Assembly: GCF_038397775.1 (NCBI RefSeq)
Contig: NZ_CP151650.1
Span: 2,418,001 to 2,482,000 of the forward strand
Length of the DNA stretch: 64,000 nucleotides
Reading direction: 5' to 3'
Source of the DNA: Pseudomonas sp. RC10
GTDB taxonomy: Bacteria; Pseudomonadota; Gammaproteobacteria; Pseudomonadales; Pseudomonadaceae
The stretch's first letter is position 1. Each line of letters starts with the position of its first letter. Below, in pieces: positions 33,889 through 42,467 of the stretch. The position numbers and the translations under genes are program-made. Below the pieces are notes generated by a model. The model worked only from the letters and a program-made list of their open reading frames with translations, was not told where the DNA came from and made no database searches.

Positions 33889-33984
33889 TCAGCCGAACAA
33901 ACGGGTCATGTTCGGCAAAATCAACAGGAGAGTGGTGGCGAAAACAATCAGCCCGGCTTGACGTACTTTCGAATGCTTGAACAT
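33889..33984 (-). CDS. 31-residue single-TM small protein
   Basis: A short open frame starting MFKHSKVRQAG and continuing LIVFATTLLLILPNMTRLFG. A basic N-terminus and one TM helix of about 18 residues are visible. AAAGG lies nine bases before the ATG. It lies upstream of the rhodanese-cytochrome pair on the same strand, 72 bp away. The composition is what one expects of a real small membrane protein and not of a random frame, but I cannot name a family. Confidence 0.5.
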   Translation of the reverse strand: MFKHSKVRQAGLIVFATTLLLILPNMTRLFG

Positions 33985-34448
33985 GGCGCATGCCTTTTGT
34001 TGTTATTCCTGAGCGACAAAAGCTCACCGGCTTCGTCAAGGGAGGAAGCGGCAGCTGGCAAAGGTGAAATCAAAGAGCAGGTGTCCCGACAAGAGATCGG
34101 CGACGGGGGCGCTATACGAAACGTTTTTATTGCGCCTCTGCTACAGACTTAACCTTAGAGCCCACGTGCCACGCCGCTTAGAACGGTTTGATATGAATAA
34201 TGCGATTTGGTTAGGAAGAATGGCGATAAGGCGATTCGCTAGCATGAAACACTCCCTTGCTAGACGCATCGGCGGAAATCACGGGAACTCCGATAGCTGA
34301 CTACCGTTCGTCCGAGTCCGAAACTTCCCACAACGAGCTAGTCTTGATCACAGTCAAGTGAACTGAGCACTTCCATCATTGAACGTATCTGTGTGACCGT
34401 TATGGTGTCAGCAGAACAAAAATTTCCAGCAGGGCAGCGAGGGACACA
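33985..34448. other. 460-bp gap, nothing recognised
   Basis: It separates the minus-strand small protein from the plus-strand thiolase and should contain both promoters. No REP doublet, terminator or coding frame stands out. Confidence 0.4.
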
Positions 34449-35654
34449 ATGACCGAAGCGTTTATTTTCGATGCGCTGCGCACACCCCGTGGCAAAGGCA
34501 AGCCCGACGGGTCGCTGTACAGCGTGAAGCCAGTGGATTTGCTGGCGGGGTTGATGAGGGAGCTGCAACTGCGCACGCATCTGGACACTGCACAGGTCGA
34601 CGACATCGTGCTGGGTTGTGTGACGCCGATTGGCGATCAGGGCGCCGACATTGCCAAGACGGCGGCGCTGGTCGCCGACTGGGCCGTCAATGTGGCGGGC
34701 GTGCAGGTCAACCGGTTCTGTGCCTCAGGCCTGGAAGCGGTGAATCTGGGGGCGATGAAAATTCGATCCGGATTTGAGGACCTGGTGGTGGTCGGCGGCG
34801 TGGAGTCCATGTCTCGCGTGCCGATGGGCAGCGACGGGGGCGCCTGGGTGCTGGACCCGCTGACCAACCTGCACACCCAGTTCACCCCTCAAGGCATCGG
34901 CGCGGACCTCATCGCGACGATTGAAGGCTTCAGTCGAGAGGATGTGGACCGGTTTGCGCTGCACTCCCAACAAAAAGCCGCAGCCGCCCATGAACGCGGG
35001 GCGTTTCGCCGATCACTGGTGCCTGTTCGCGATCAGAACGGCCTGTTGCTGCTGGACCATGACGAGTTCATTCGCGGCGACTCGACGCTGGACGGCTTGG
35101 CCAAACTCAAGCCCAGCTTCGAAGCCATCGGCCAGATGGGGTACGACGCAACGGCGCTGCGGGTCTACAGCCATGTCGAACGCATCCACCACGTGCACAC
35201 GCCAGGCAACAGCTCGGGGATCGTCGATGGCGCGGCGTTGATGCTGGTGGGGTCGCAGCAAAAGGGTCAGGAACTGGGGTTGCGGCCTCGGGCGCGGATC
35301 GTGGCGACGGCGGTGACCAGCACTGACCCGACCATCATGCTCACCGGGCCCGGGCCGGCGACACGCAAAGCGTTGGCGCGAGCGGGGTTGAAGATCGAGG
35401 ACATCGACCTGTTCGAAGTGAACGAAGCCTTCGCCTCGGTGGTGTTGAAGTTCATCAAGGACATGAACGTGGACCCGGACAAGGTCAACGTCAACGGCGG
35501 CTCGATTGCCCTGGGTCACCCCCTCGGCGCCACTGGCTGCATCATCCTCGGCACCTTGCTCGACGAACTCGAAGCGCGCCAGCTGCGGTACGGGCTGGCG
35601 ACCCTGTGCGTGGGCGGTGGCATGGGGATTGCGACGATTATCGAGCGGGTGTGA
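34449..35654 (+). CDS. Acetyl-CoA C-acyltransferase (thiolase)
   Basis: A 401-residue thiolase. The nucleophile is Cys91 in [13 protein letters not shown], and His357 ([15 protein letters not shown]) and Cys387 (LCVGGGMG) complete the site. It cleaves 3-ketoacyl-CoA in beta-oxidation (or condenses acetyl-CoA) in the cytosol. GAGGGA precedes the ATG. The fused hydratase/dehydrogenase gene follows, separated by a REP doublet, so the pair forms a FadAB-like set, possibly for a specialised fatty or aromatic acid. No FadR-type regulator is nearby. Confidence 0.92.
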   Translation: MTEAFIFDALRTPRGKGKPDGSLYSVKPVDLLAGLMRELQLRTHLDTAQVDDIVLGCVTPIGDQGADIAKTAALVADWAVNVAGVQVNRFCASGLEAVNLGAMKIRSGFEDLVVVGGVESMSRVPMGSDGGAWVLDPLTNLHTQFTPQGIGADLIATIEGFSREDVDRFALHSQQKAAAAHERGAFRRSLVPVRDQNGLLLLDHDEFIRGDSTLDGLAKLKPSFEAIGQMGYDATALRVYSHVERIHHVHTPGNSSGIVDGAALMLVGSQQKGQELGLRPRARIVATAVTSTDPTIMLTGPGPATRKALARAGLKIEDIDLFEVNEAFASVVLKFIKDMNVDPDKVNVNGGSIALGHPLGATGCIILGTLLDELEARQLRYGLATLCVGGGMGIATIIERV

Positions 35655-35674
35655 TGCACGGTGGCGCACGATAC

Positions 35675-35764
35675 CTGTAGGAGCGAATTCATTCGCGAAG
35701 GGGCGGTACGAACAATGCGTCTCTGTCGCTCGTGCGATTTTCGCGAATGAATTCGCTCCCACAG
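35675..35764. repeat. REP doublet, GAATTCATTCGCGA family, inside the thiolase/dehydrogenase pair
   Basis: Left arm CTGTAGGAGCGAATTCATTC and right arm GAATGAATTCGCTCCCACAG. It begins 20 bp after the thiolase stop and ends 75 bp before the next start. If the two genes form one mRNA, the hairpin would lie between them and could affect stability of the upstream part. Confidence 0.85.
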
Positions 35765-35838
35765 AGGCTGTATTCCACAGATGAAGACCCAGACGCCGCA
35801 CATCTTTCCTACAAAAACAGCTTCAGGAAGAAGACCGC

Positions 35839-37980
35839 ATGACTGACGCCATCCACTACGACCTCGGCCCCGATCAGATCGTGACGCTCACGCTCGACAT
35901 GCCCGGCCAGCAGGCCAACACCATGAACGAGACCTATCGCCAGGCGATGGGTGAAACACTGGCTCGTTTGCAGGTCGACAAAAGCAGCCTCGTCGGCGTG
36001 ATCATCCGCTCGGCGAAAAAGACCTTCTTTGCCGGGGGCGATCTCAACGAGCTGGTGCAGGTGGATCAAGCCCGCGCCCCGTGGTTCTACCAGATGACGC
36101 TGAACCTCAAGGCGCAGCTCCGCGCTCTGGAAACCCTCGGCAAACCCGTGGTCGCCGCGATCAATGGCGCGGCGCTGGGAGGGGGATGGGAACTGTGCCT
36201 CGCGTGCCACCATCGCATCGCGCTGGACGAAAGACACGTGCGCCTCGGCTTGCCGGAAGTCACCCTCGGCTTGCTGCCAGGTGGCGGCGGCACGGTGCGG
36301 CTGGTGCGGATGCTGGGGCTGGAAAAGGCGTTGCCGCTGCTCATGGAAGGCCGAATCCTTAACCCACAACAAGCGCTCAAGGCGGGGCTGATCGATCAGT
36401 TGGCCCACGATGCCGAGGACCTGCTGGCCAAGGCGCGCGAGTGGATTCTGGCCAACCCGTCGCCGAGCAAGGCGTGGGATCAGCCGGGGTTTCAGATTCC
36501 CGGCGGCACGCCTTCAAACCCGAAAGTGGCGCAGATGCTAGCGATTGCCCCGTCAATGCTGCGCAGCAAAACCCAAGGTCTGTACCCCGCGCCCGAAAAG
36601 ATCCTCGCCGCCGCCGTTGAAGGCGCGCAGGTGGATTTCGCCACCGCCGAAAAGATCGAGGCCCGCTATTTTACGGAGCTGACCACCGGCCAGATCGCCA
36701 AGAACATGATTGGCACCTGGTTTCAGCTCAATGAACTCAATGCCGGGGAATCGCGGCCCAAGGCACCTCCCGTCTACCACATGCGCAAGGTCGGGATTCT
36801 CGGCGCCGGGATGATGGGCGGCGGCATCGCTTATGTGACCGCGCTGGCCGGGGTCGACGTGGTGCTGAAGGACGTCAACCTGGCCACGGCGCAAAAGGGC
36901 AAAGACTACTCCGTCCGGCTGCTCGACAAGCAGGTCGCCAGCGGCCGGATCAAGCCCGAACAGCGCGATGCCGTGCTGGGCCGGATCAAGACCACGGGTC
37001 GGGATAGCGATCTTGAAGGCTGCGACCTGATCATCGAAGCGGTGTTTGAAGACCGTGAACTCAAGGCCCAGGTCAGCGCTGCCGCCGAGCAAGTGGTGGT
37101 GCCGTACGCGGTGATCGCTTCCAACACCTCGACGCTGCCGATCACCGGGCTGGCCACGGCGGTCAGCCGACAGGAGCGATTCGTCGGCATGCATTTCTTC
37201 AGCCCTGTGGACAAGATGCGTCTGGTGGAAATCATCAAGGGTGCTCGCACCAACGACATGACCCTGGCCCGTGCGTTTGACTTCGTGCAGCAGATCAACA
37301 AGACCCCCATCGTGGTCAACGACGCCCGTGGCTTCTTCACCTCCCGCGTGTTCGCGACCTTTACCAATGAAGGCATCGCCATGCTCGGTGAAGGCATTTC
37401 GGCGGTGATGATCGAAACCGAAGCGCGCAAGGCCGGGATGCCGGTCGGGCCATTGGCGGTGTCTGACGAAGTGTCCCTCAGCCTCATGAGCCACATCCGT
37501 CAGCAGGCGCGGAAGGATCTGGCGGAGCAAGGCGAAACACCAACAGAGCACCCGGCCACGGCGGTCATCGACTTGTTGCTGAACGAATACAAGCGCGCGG
37601 GCAAAGCGGCGGGGGGCGGTTTCTACGATTACCCCGAAGGTGCGCCCAAACGCCTGTGGCTTGAACTCAAGGCCCGCTTCGAAAAGCCCGACGCGCAGAT
37701 CGCGGGACAGGAAATTCGCGACCGGTTGCTGTTCATTCAGGCCATTGAGACCGTGCGCTGTGTGGAGGAGGGCGTGTTGCGCTCGACCACCGACGCCAAC
37801 ATCGGCTCGATCTTCGGCATCGGCTTTCCGGCGTGGACCGGCGGCGCGTTGCAGTTCATCAATCAGTATGGGCTCAAGGACTTCGTCGCCCGCGCGCAGT
37901 ATCTGGCAAAGCACTACGGCGAGCGTTTTGAGCCGCCCGCGCTGTTGCTGGACAAGGCGCTCAATGGCCAAACGTTCTGA
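35839..37980 (+). CDS. Enoyl-CoA hydratase / 3-hydroxyacyl-CoA dehydrogenase fusion (FadJ/FadB-like)
   Basis: 713 residues, the usual length. The N-terminal crotonase domain (about 1-190) has KKTFFAGGDLNEL, the oxyanion-hole AALGGGWELCLACH with catalytic Glu, and LPEVTLGLLPGGGG with the second Glu. The NAD-binding domain starts at about 315 (GILGAGMMGGGIAYV), and the dehydrogenase C-terminal domain follows (NDARGFFTSRV, and GMPVGPLAVSDEVSL). It performs two steps of beta-oxidation and pairs with the upstream thiolase. Confidence 0.93.
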   Translation: MTDAIHYDLGPDQIVTLTLDMPGQQANTMNETYRQAMGETLARLQVDKSSLVGVIIRSAKKTFFAGGDLNELVQVDQARAPWFYQMTLNLKAQLRALETLGKPVVAAINGAALGGGWELCLACHHRIALDERHVRLGLPEVTLGLLPGGGGTVRLVRMLGLEKALPLLMEGRILNPQQALKAGLIDQLAHDAEDLLAKAREWILANPSPSKAWDQPGFQIPGGTPSNPKVAQMLAIAPSMLRSKTQGLYPAPEKILAAAVEGAQVDFATAEKIEARYFTELTTGQIAKNMIGTWFQLNELNAGESRPKAPPVYHMRKVGILGAGMMGGGIAYVTALAGVDVVLKDVNLATAQKGKDYSVRLLDKQVASGRIKPEQRDAVLGRIKTTGRDSDLEGCDLIIEAVFEDRELKAQVSAAAEQVVVPYAVIASNTSTLPITGLATAVSRQERFVGMHFFSPVDKMRLVEIIKGARTNDMTLARAFDFVQQINKTPIVVNDARGFFTSRVFATFTNEGIAMLGEGISAVMIETEARKAGMPVGPLAVSDEVSLSLMSHIRQQARKDLAEQGETPTEHPATAVIDLLLNEYKRAGKAAGGGFYDYPEGAPKRLWLELKARFEKPDAQIAGQEIRDRLLFIQAIETVRCVEEGVLRSTTDANIGSIFGIGFPAWTGGALQFINQYGLKDFVARAQYLAKHYGERFEPPALLLDKALNGQTF

Positions 37981-38114
37981 TCGCGGTGATGTTGTCCTGT
38001 ACAGCAGCCGTTCAGACTTAGGTCAAATGACGGCACAGTGGCCCTTGCCTTGCCCCAGCCTTCAAGGCAGGCTTGGGCGTGTGCATTTTCGCCTTGTCGC
38101 TTCAGGTATTTTTC

Positions 38115-38855
38115 ATGTCGTTACGCATCTGCATTCTCGAAACCGACGTTCTTCGCCCGGAACTGGTCGATCAATACACAGGTTATGGGCGGATGTTCGA
38201 ATCCCTGTTCTCGCGCCAGCCGATCCCCGCCGAATTCGTCGTCTACAACGTGATGCACGGCAATTACCCGTCAGATGACGAGCATTTCGACGCGTACCTG
38301 ATCACCGGCTCCAAGGCCGATTCCTTCGGCACCGACCCGTGGATTCAAACCCTCAAGACCTACCTGTTGGAGCGCTACAAGCGTGGCGACAAGCTGCTGG
38401 GCGTGTGCTTCGGCCATCAATTATTGGCCCTGCTGCTGGGTGGCAAGACCGAACGCGCGACTCAAGGATGGGGTGTGGGCATTCACCACTACGATCTGGC
38501 GCCTGCCACGCCGTGGATGACTCCGGCGATGGACAAACTGACCCTGCTGATCAGCCACCAGGATCAGGTCACGGCATTGCCCGAAGGCGCGACGGTCATC
38601 GCTTCAAGCCCGTTCTGCCAGTTCGCGGCGTACCACATCAACGACCAAGTGCTGTGCTTTCAGGGCCACCCCGAATTCATCCACGAGTACTCGCGCACCC
38701 TGCTCGATATTCGTCAGGATGCGTTGGGCCAACAGGTGTACAGCAAAGGCGTTGCCAGCCTGGAAGAAGACCACCACGGCACGACCGTGGCGGAGTGGAT
38801 GATGCGGTTTGTGGCCAACAAGCCGGCCAATGGCAAGCAACCAGCGGCAAGCTGA
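38115..38855 (+). CDS. Class I glutamine amidotransferase (GMP synthase-like)
   Basis: 246 residues, a stand-alone GATase1 domain. Nucleophile Cys98 in GVCFGHQLLA, and His185/Glu187 in QGHPEFIHEY complete the triad. LITGSKADSFGTDPWIQ is typical of the GuaA-amidotransferase-like group that includes PuuD/YfeJ-type proteins. No ligase domain is attached, so the acceptor of ammonia is unknown; it could also hydrolyse gamma-glutamyl compounds. The ATG at 38115 is preferred over upstream starts. Start MSLRICILETDVLRPEL fits homologues. Confidence 0.87.
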   Translation: MSLRICILETDVLRPELVDQYTGYGRMFESLFSRQPIPAEFVVYNVMHGNYPSDDEHFDAYLITGSKADSFGTDPWIQTLKTYLLERYKRGDKLLGVCFGHQLLALLLGGKTERATQGWGVGIHHYDLAPATPWMTPAMDKLTLLISHQDQVTALPEGATVIASSPFCQFAAYHINDQVLCFQGHPEFIHEYSRTLLDIRQDALGQQVYSKGVASLEEDHHGTTVAEWMMRFVANKPANGKQPAAS

Positions 38856-38911
38856 CAACAGCGACGAGGTACAAGCGCAGAGAACTTGAAACTTGTAGCT
38901 CGCCCGCTGCT

Positions 38912-39883
38912 TCACAACCAGCCCGACCGCTTGAAGCTCGCAAACAGAATTCCGCACCCGCCCACTATCACCCCCAACACCGCGAAATAGCCGTAATGCC
39001 AGCTCAGCTCCGGCATGTTCTGGAAGTTCATCCCGTAAATCCCGGCAATCGCGGTCGGGAACGCCAGGATCGCAGCCCACGCGGCGAATTTGCGTTGGGT
39101 CAGGCTTTGCCGTGATGACTCCAGCAACAGGCCGATTTCAATGGTCTGGCTGGCGATGTCCCGCAGGTTGGCCAAATCCTCCATCTGCCGTTTCACATGG
39201 ATTTCCACGTCACGGAAATACGGGCGCATGTTCTTGTCGATAAAGGGGAAGCTCAGCTTCTGCAACTCTTCCCCGATCTCAACCATTGGCGCTACGTAAC
39301 GCCGAAGGCGCAGCAAATCCCGTCGCAAGGCGTGGATGCGGTGAATGTCGGCTTCGTTGAGCTCTGTGCTGAGGACGCTGTGTTCCAGTTCCTCAAGCTC
39401 GCAGTGAATGGCCTCGGTGACCGGCTGATAGTTTTCAGTCACGAAATCGAGCAGGGCATAAAGCACGAAATCTTCGCCGTGCTCCAGCAACAGCGGCCGC
39501 GCCTCGCAACGTTGGCGCACCAGACCGTAGGACTTCGAATCGCCATTGCGCGAAGTGATGATGTAGCCCTTACCCGCGAAGATGTGGGTTTCGATGAAGA
39601 TCAGCTTGCCGTTCTCGCGGATTGGCGCGTACGTCACGATGAACAGTGCGTCGCCGAAGGTCTCCAGCTTGGGGCGGCTATGGACTTCCAGCGCATCCTC
39701 GATGGCCAGTTCATGCAGACAGAATTGCTTTTGCAGCGTGGCCAGCTCTTGAGCGTTGGGCTGCTCCAGGCCGATCCAGACGAAATGGCCGGGCTTTGCG
39801 GCCCAGGCGGCCCCTTCGTCGAGGGTGATGTTAGTGACTTTTTTCCCGGCGCTGTAAACCGCGGCAGCAACGACTCGACCCAT
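38912..39883 (-). CDS. corA: CorA family Mg2+/Co2+ transporter
   Basis: A 323-residue protein with a large cytosolic N-terminal domain (alpha/beta, then long helices), and two C-terminal TM helices. The selectivity motif GMN is present in IAGIYGMNFQNMPEL, at the end of the pore helix. The basic C-terminal end (FASFKRSGWL) follows TM2. It would form a pentameric divalent-cation channel. Pseudomonas carries several CorA-like proteins, so specificity (Mg, Co, Zn efflux) is not fixed. It is convergent with the amidotransferase gene. Confidence 0.88.
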   Translation of the reverse strand: MGRVVAAAVYSAGKKVTNITLDEGAAWAAKPGHFVWIGLEQPNAQELATLQKQFCLHELAIEDALEVHSRPKLETFGDALFIVTYAPIRENGKLIFIETHIFAGKGYIITSRNGDSKSYGLVRQRCEARPLLLEHGEDFVLYALLDFVTENYQPVTEAIHCELEELEHSVLSTELNEADIHRIHALRRDLLRLRRYVAPMVEIGEELQKLSFPFIDKNMRPYFRDVEIHVKRQMEDLANLRDIASQTIEIGLLLESSRQSLTQRKFAAWAAILAFPTAIAGIYGMNFQNMPELSWHYGYFAVLGVIVGGCGILFASFKRSGWL

Positions 39884-39975
39884 GATGGTTGGCTTCTTCT
39901 TCTAGGAGGACATCACACGCAGCTTAGCGTGCTCTCTCCTGTCAGAGTCGGCCAACTTCGACGAGTTCGAGGGTT

Positions 39976-40743
39976 TTAGGTGAGTTGTTCAGCGTCGGTT
40001 TGGGCAAGCGCCTCGTGGGTGCGCTGCGGGTTGTCCATTTGCTCGATGCAGGCTTGCATCTGGCTGTGGCACAGGGCGATCAGCTCCGGGATGTCATCGC
40101 TGGTCAGGCCGGTGGTGGACAATGCGGGCAGCGAGCGAATCATCACTTGGCCGCTGTCCCATTCGTTCAGGCGCATGTCCCGGACGTAGGTGCTGACACA
40201 CACCGGCACGATGGGCACACCGGCGTCGATGGCCATCTGGAACGCGCCGCGTTTGAACGGCAGCAGACCTTTGCCCTGATTGCGGGTGCCCTCGGGGAAG
40301 ACCCAGATCGACGTGTCTTTGTGTTGCAACGCCTCGGTGGTCTTGCGAATGGAAAGCCGCGCGCGCAGGGGGTTGCCACGGTCGATCAGCACATTGCCTG
40401 CCAGCCAGAACAGCTGGCCGAAAAACGGCACCCATTTCAGGCTCTTCTTGCCGATGCAGACGGTGCGTGGCGGCACGATGTTGCCGAGGATGAACAGGTC
40501 GTAGTTCGACTGGTGGTTGGCGACGATCACGCACGGGCGGGAGCGATCGAAATGCGCGCCCATCTGGGCCTTGAGGCGCAGGCGCAGAATCCACATCGCC
40601 GGCAGTGCGTAGAGGCGGGCGCACAGGCGGCTGTTGTCGGGGTTGAACGGACGGCAGATGCCCAGCGCCAGACCCAACGCACCGGCGATGACGAAATGCA
40701 CACCCATCAGCAACATACGCAGGACGAACAGCATGCGAACCAC
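39976..40743 (-). CDS. plsC: 1-acyl-sn-glycerol-3-phosphate acyltransferase
   Basis: 255 residues with an N-terminal TM region (FVLRMLLMGVHFVIAGALGLALG). The acyltransferase H-x4-D box is His77-Asp82 (ANHQSNYD), and the FPEGTRN motif lies near 143; VPIVPVCV follows. It makes phosphatidic acid from lysophosphatidic acid at the inner membrane. Genomes often hold two or three such enzymes, so the symbol is a family name here. Confidence 0.87.
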   Translation of the reverse strand: MVRMLFVLRMLLMGVHFVIAGALGLALGICRPFNPDNSRLCARLYALPAMWILRLRLKAQMGAHFDRSRPCVIVANHQSNYDLFILGNIVPPRTVCIGKKSLKWVPFFGQLFWLAGNVLIDRGNPLRARLSIRKTTEALQHKDTSIWVFPEGTRNQGKGLLPFKRGAFQMAIDAGVPIVPVCVSTYVRDMRLNEWDSGQVMIRSLPALSTTGLTSDDIPELIALCHSQMQACIEQMDNPQRTHEALAQTDAEQLT

Positions 40744-40886
40744 TCTCGTAACAAAAGGTGGCGCAGTGTACGGATGTGCACTTGAATCGGCAAATGCCAG
40801 ACAGACGGGTGGTATTCGGCGAATTTAAGCGGATGTTTCAAGAGTCCGTGAACGACCCGGGTCGCGCTGTGGGAGCGCATGGCCCC

Positions 40887-40977
40887 CTGTAGGAGTGAGC
40901 TTGCTCGCGAAAGCGCCCGTCCAGTCAATCGGTGTGTGGCTGACAGATGGCCTTCGCGAGCAAGCTCACTCCTACAG
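40887..40977. repeat. REP doublet, GTGAGCTTGCTCGCGA family
   Basis: Left arm CTGTAGGAGTGAGCTTGCTC and inverted right arm GAGCAAGCTCACTCCTACAG: perfect 20-bp arms, loop about 50 bases. It is a third sequence family, found only once in the window. It lies between plsC and the crotonase gene. Confidence 0.85.
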
Positions 40978-41013
40978 GTGCGTGCGTCAATCAGAGGGGC
41001 TGGCGAGCCGCCC

Positions 41014-41703
41014 TTAAAACTGATGCTGTCGATCCAGCTCGATAGCCATGTCCAGCGTTTCCAGAAACGCCTTGCGCACCTTCAATTTGGTCTGCTTGTG
41101 CGCCTTCATGTTGATCTTCTTCAGCTGCAAGGCCACGGTGCGTGCGGTGTCGACGAGCTCTTCGGGCGCCACGACCTTGTCCAGAAAACCGGCCTGAAGC
41201 GCGTCGTGGGGGGCGAACATTTCACCGTTGATCACCGAGCGGCCAAACGCGCTGTTGCTCAGGCGATCACGGGCCAGTTCGATGCCCGCGTGGTGCATGG
41301 TCATGCCGATCTGCACTTCGTTCAGACCGATGCTGAACGGGCCTTCGACGCCAATGCGATAGTCCGCCGACAGCAGCAGAAAGGCGCCTTTGGCCACGGC
41401 ATGCCCGCCGCAGGCAATCACGATAGGGAAGGGGTGCGACAACATGCGGCGGGCCAGCGTCGAGCCAGCGGCGACCAGGTCCATCGCGGCTTCGGGGCTG
41501 GAGGTCATGATTTTCAGGTCATAGCCGCCAGAAAGAATGCCCGGCTGCCCGGTGATGATCACCACGGCGCGGTCTTTCTCGGCTTGATCCAGGGCGGCAT
41601 TGAAAGCAGCGACCACATCGCCGCTGATGGCGTTGACCTTGCCGTTGCTCAGGGTGAGCGTGGCGACGCCGTCGTCCAGTTGATAGGCGACCAAATCACT
41701 CAT
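41014..41703 (-). CDS. Crotonase/enoyl-CoA hydratase family protein
   Basis: A 229-residue short crotonase. The oxyanion region is visible (ILSGGYDLKIM; ACGGHAVAKGAFLLLSADYRI) and so is NEVQIGMTMHH. The first catalytic Glu of true hydratases (GGGxELA) is absent, while the second (NEV) is kept, so the reaction may be isomerase or hydrolase-like and not hydration. No partner acyl-CoA genes are adjacent apart from the beta-oxidation pair 3 kb away. Confidence 0.85.
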   Translation of the reverse strand: MSDLVAYQLDDGVATLTLSNGKVNAISGDVVAAFNAALDQAEKDRAVVIITGQPGILSGGYDLKIMTSSPEAAMDLVAAGSTLARRMLSHPFPIVIACGGHAVAKGAFLLLSADYRIGVEGPFSIGLNEVQIGMTMHHAGIELARDRLSNSAFGRSVINGEMFAPHDALQAGFLDKVVAPEELVDTARTVALQLKKINMKAHKQTKLKVRKAFLETLDMAIELDRQHQF

Positions 41704-41845
41704 GGCACGAGTCCTTATTGTTGTGAGATGGCGCAGACGTTACTCACCCCAAGGGGCAAGGTAAAGCGCTAAGGGTGACTGGCAAGTCAGGGTTTCGGGC
41801 CGCGTGGAGGGCAGAAAGGTGCGGCCCGAGGGAGTGGGACGGGGT

Positions 41846-42139
41846 TTACTCAGGAATGGCGTTTGCGGCGCGGTATTCTTCCCAGTCGATGCCGAGGGTT
41901 TCAGCCGCTTCTTTATGGGCTTCAAGTCGCATCGACTTGAGTTGCTCGGGTGTTTCAGCGACGAAAGTCAACGCCAGTTCCCATGTCTCGATGCCTTGGG
42001 CCTCTGCTTCATCTTCGAAGGCCCAGCGAATCTGATCTTGCTGGTCTTTCGCGGAAAGGTTTGCGATCTCGGCCTGAAGGGTCGGGTTGGTCACGATGTA
42101 CTTTGCCAGGGCAGCTTCGGTCCAGTCATTTGCGTTCAT
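41846..42139 (-). CDS. Small acidic protein, probably DUF6388 family
   Basis: 97 residues, rich in Glu and Ala, all helical, no signal. The pattern AEIANLSAKDQQDQIRWAFEDEAEAQGIETWELALTF (read in parts) and LRLEAHKEAAETLGIDWEEY resembles DUF6388 proteins as I remember them; these are small Pseudomonas proteins of unknown function. GGAGA lies just upstream of the ATG. Confidence 0.6.
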   Translation of the reverse strand: MNANDWTEAALAKYIVTNPTLQAEIANLSAKDQQDQIRWAFEDEAEAQGIETWELALTFVAETPEQLKSMRLEAHKEAAETLGIDWEEYRAANAIPE

Positions 42140-42467
42140 GCGAAGAGATCTCCAATAGAGCGAGCTGTCGTAGGCTTTGAACGATAAGTGGCTGCGCTCA
42201 GCCAGGCTGCGTTAAAAACAGGCTCGGAATGCTGATTTAGGTCCCTAAAGTCGATCGCGACCCCGGCCGTTCCTCACCTGTTTTTGCCTTGCCTGGCTTT
42301 CGCTCGCCGACTTCTCGTCCAAACCCGTTTTTTGTAGGTCACTGACGTGAAAACCGATTGTGCGGGATGTCGGTCGCGGGTGCCACCCGTAGATGCGCCA
42401 CCGGTCGTGCTGAAAACGAAAAGGGCCCGCTGATTGGCGAGCCCTTTCTTTAACGGCGGATGGTCGC
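42140..42467. other. 330-bp gap, only a terminator recognised
   Basis: Apart from the minus-strand terminator at its right end I see no gene, REP element or RNA structure. Confidence 0.4.
42405..42447 (-). terminator. Intrinsic terminator after the NCS1 permease gene
   Basis: On the minus strand AAAGGGCTCGCC pairs through GGGC with GCCCTTT, followed by TCGTTTTCAG. The T run is interrupted, so strength is moderate. Confidence 0.65.

Noticed and set aside
34064..34300. 78-codon frame in the gap before the thiolase gene
   Set aside because: No ribosome site, atypical composition and no recognisable features; the gap is best read as promoter DNA.
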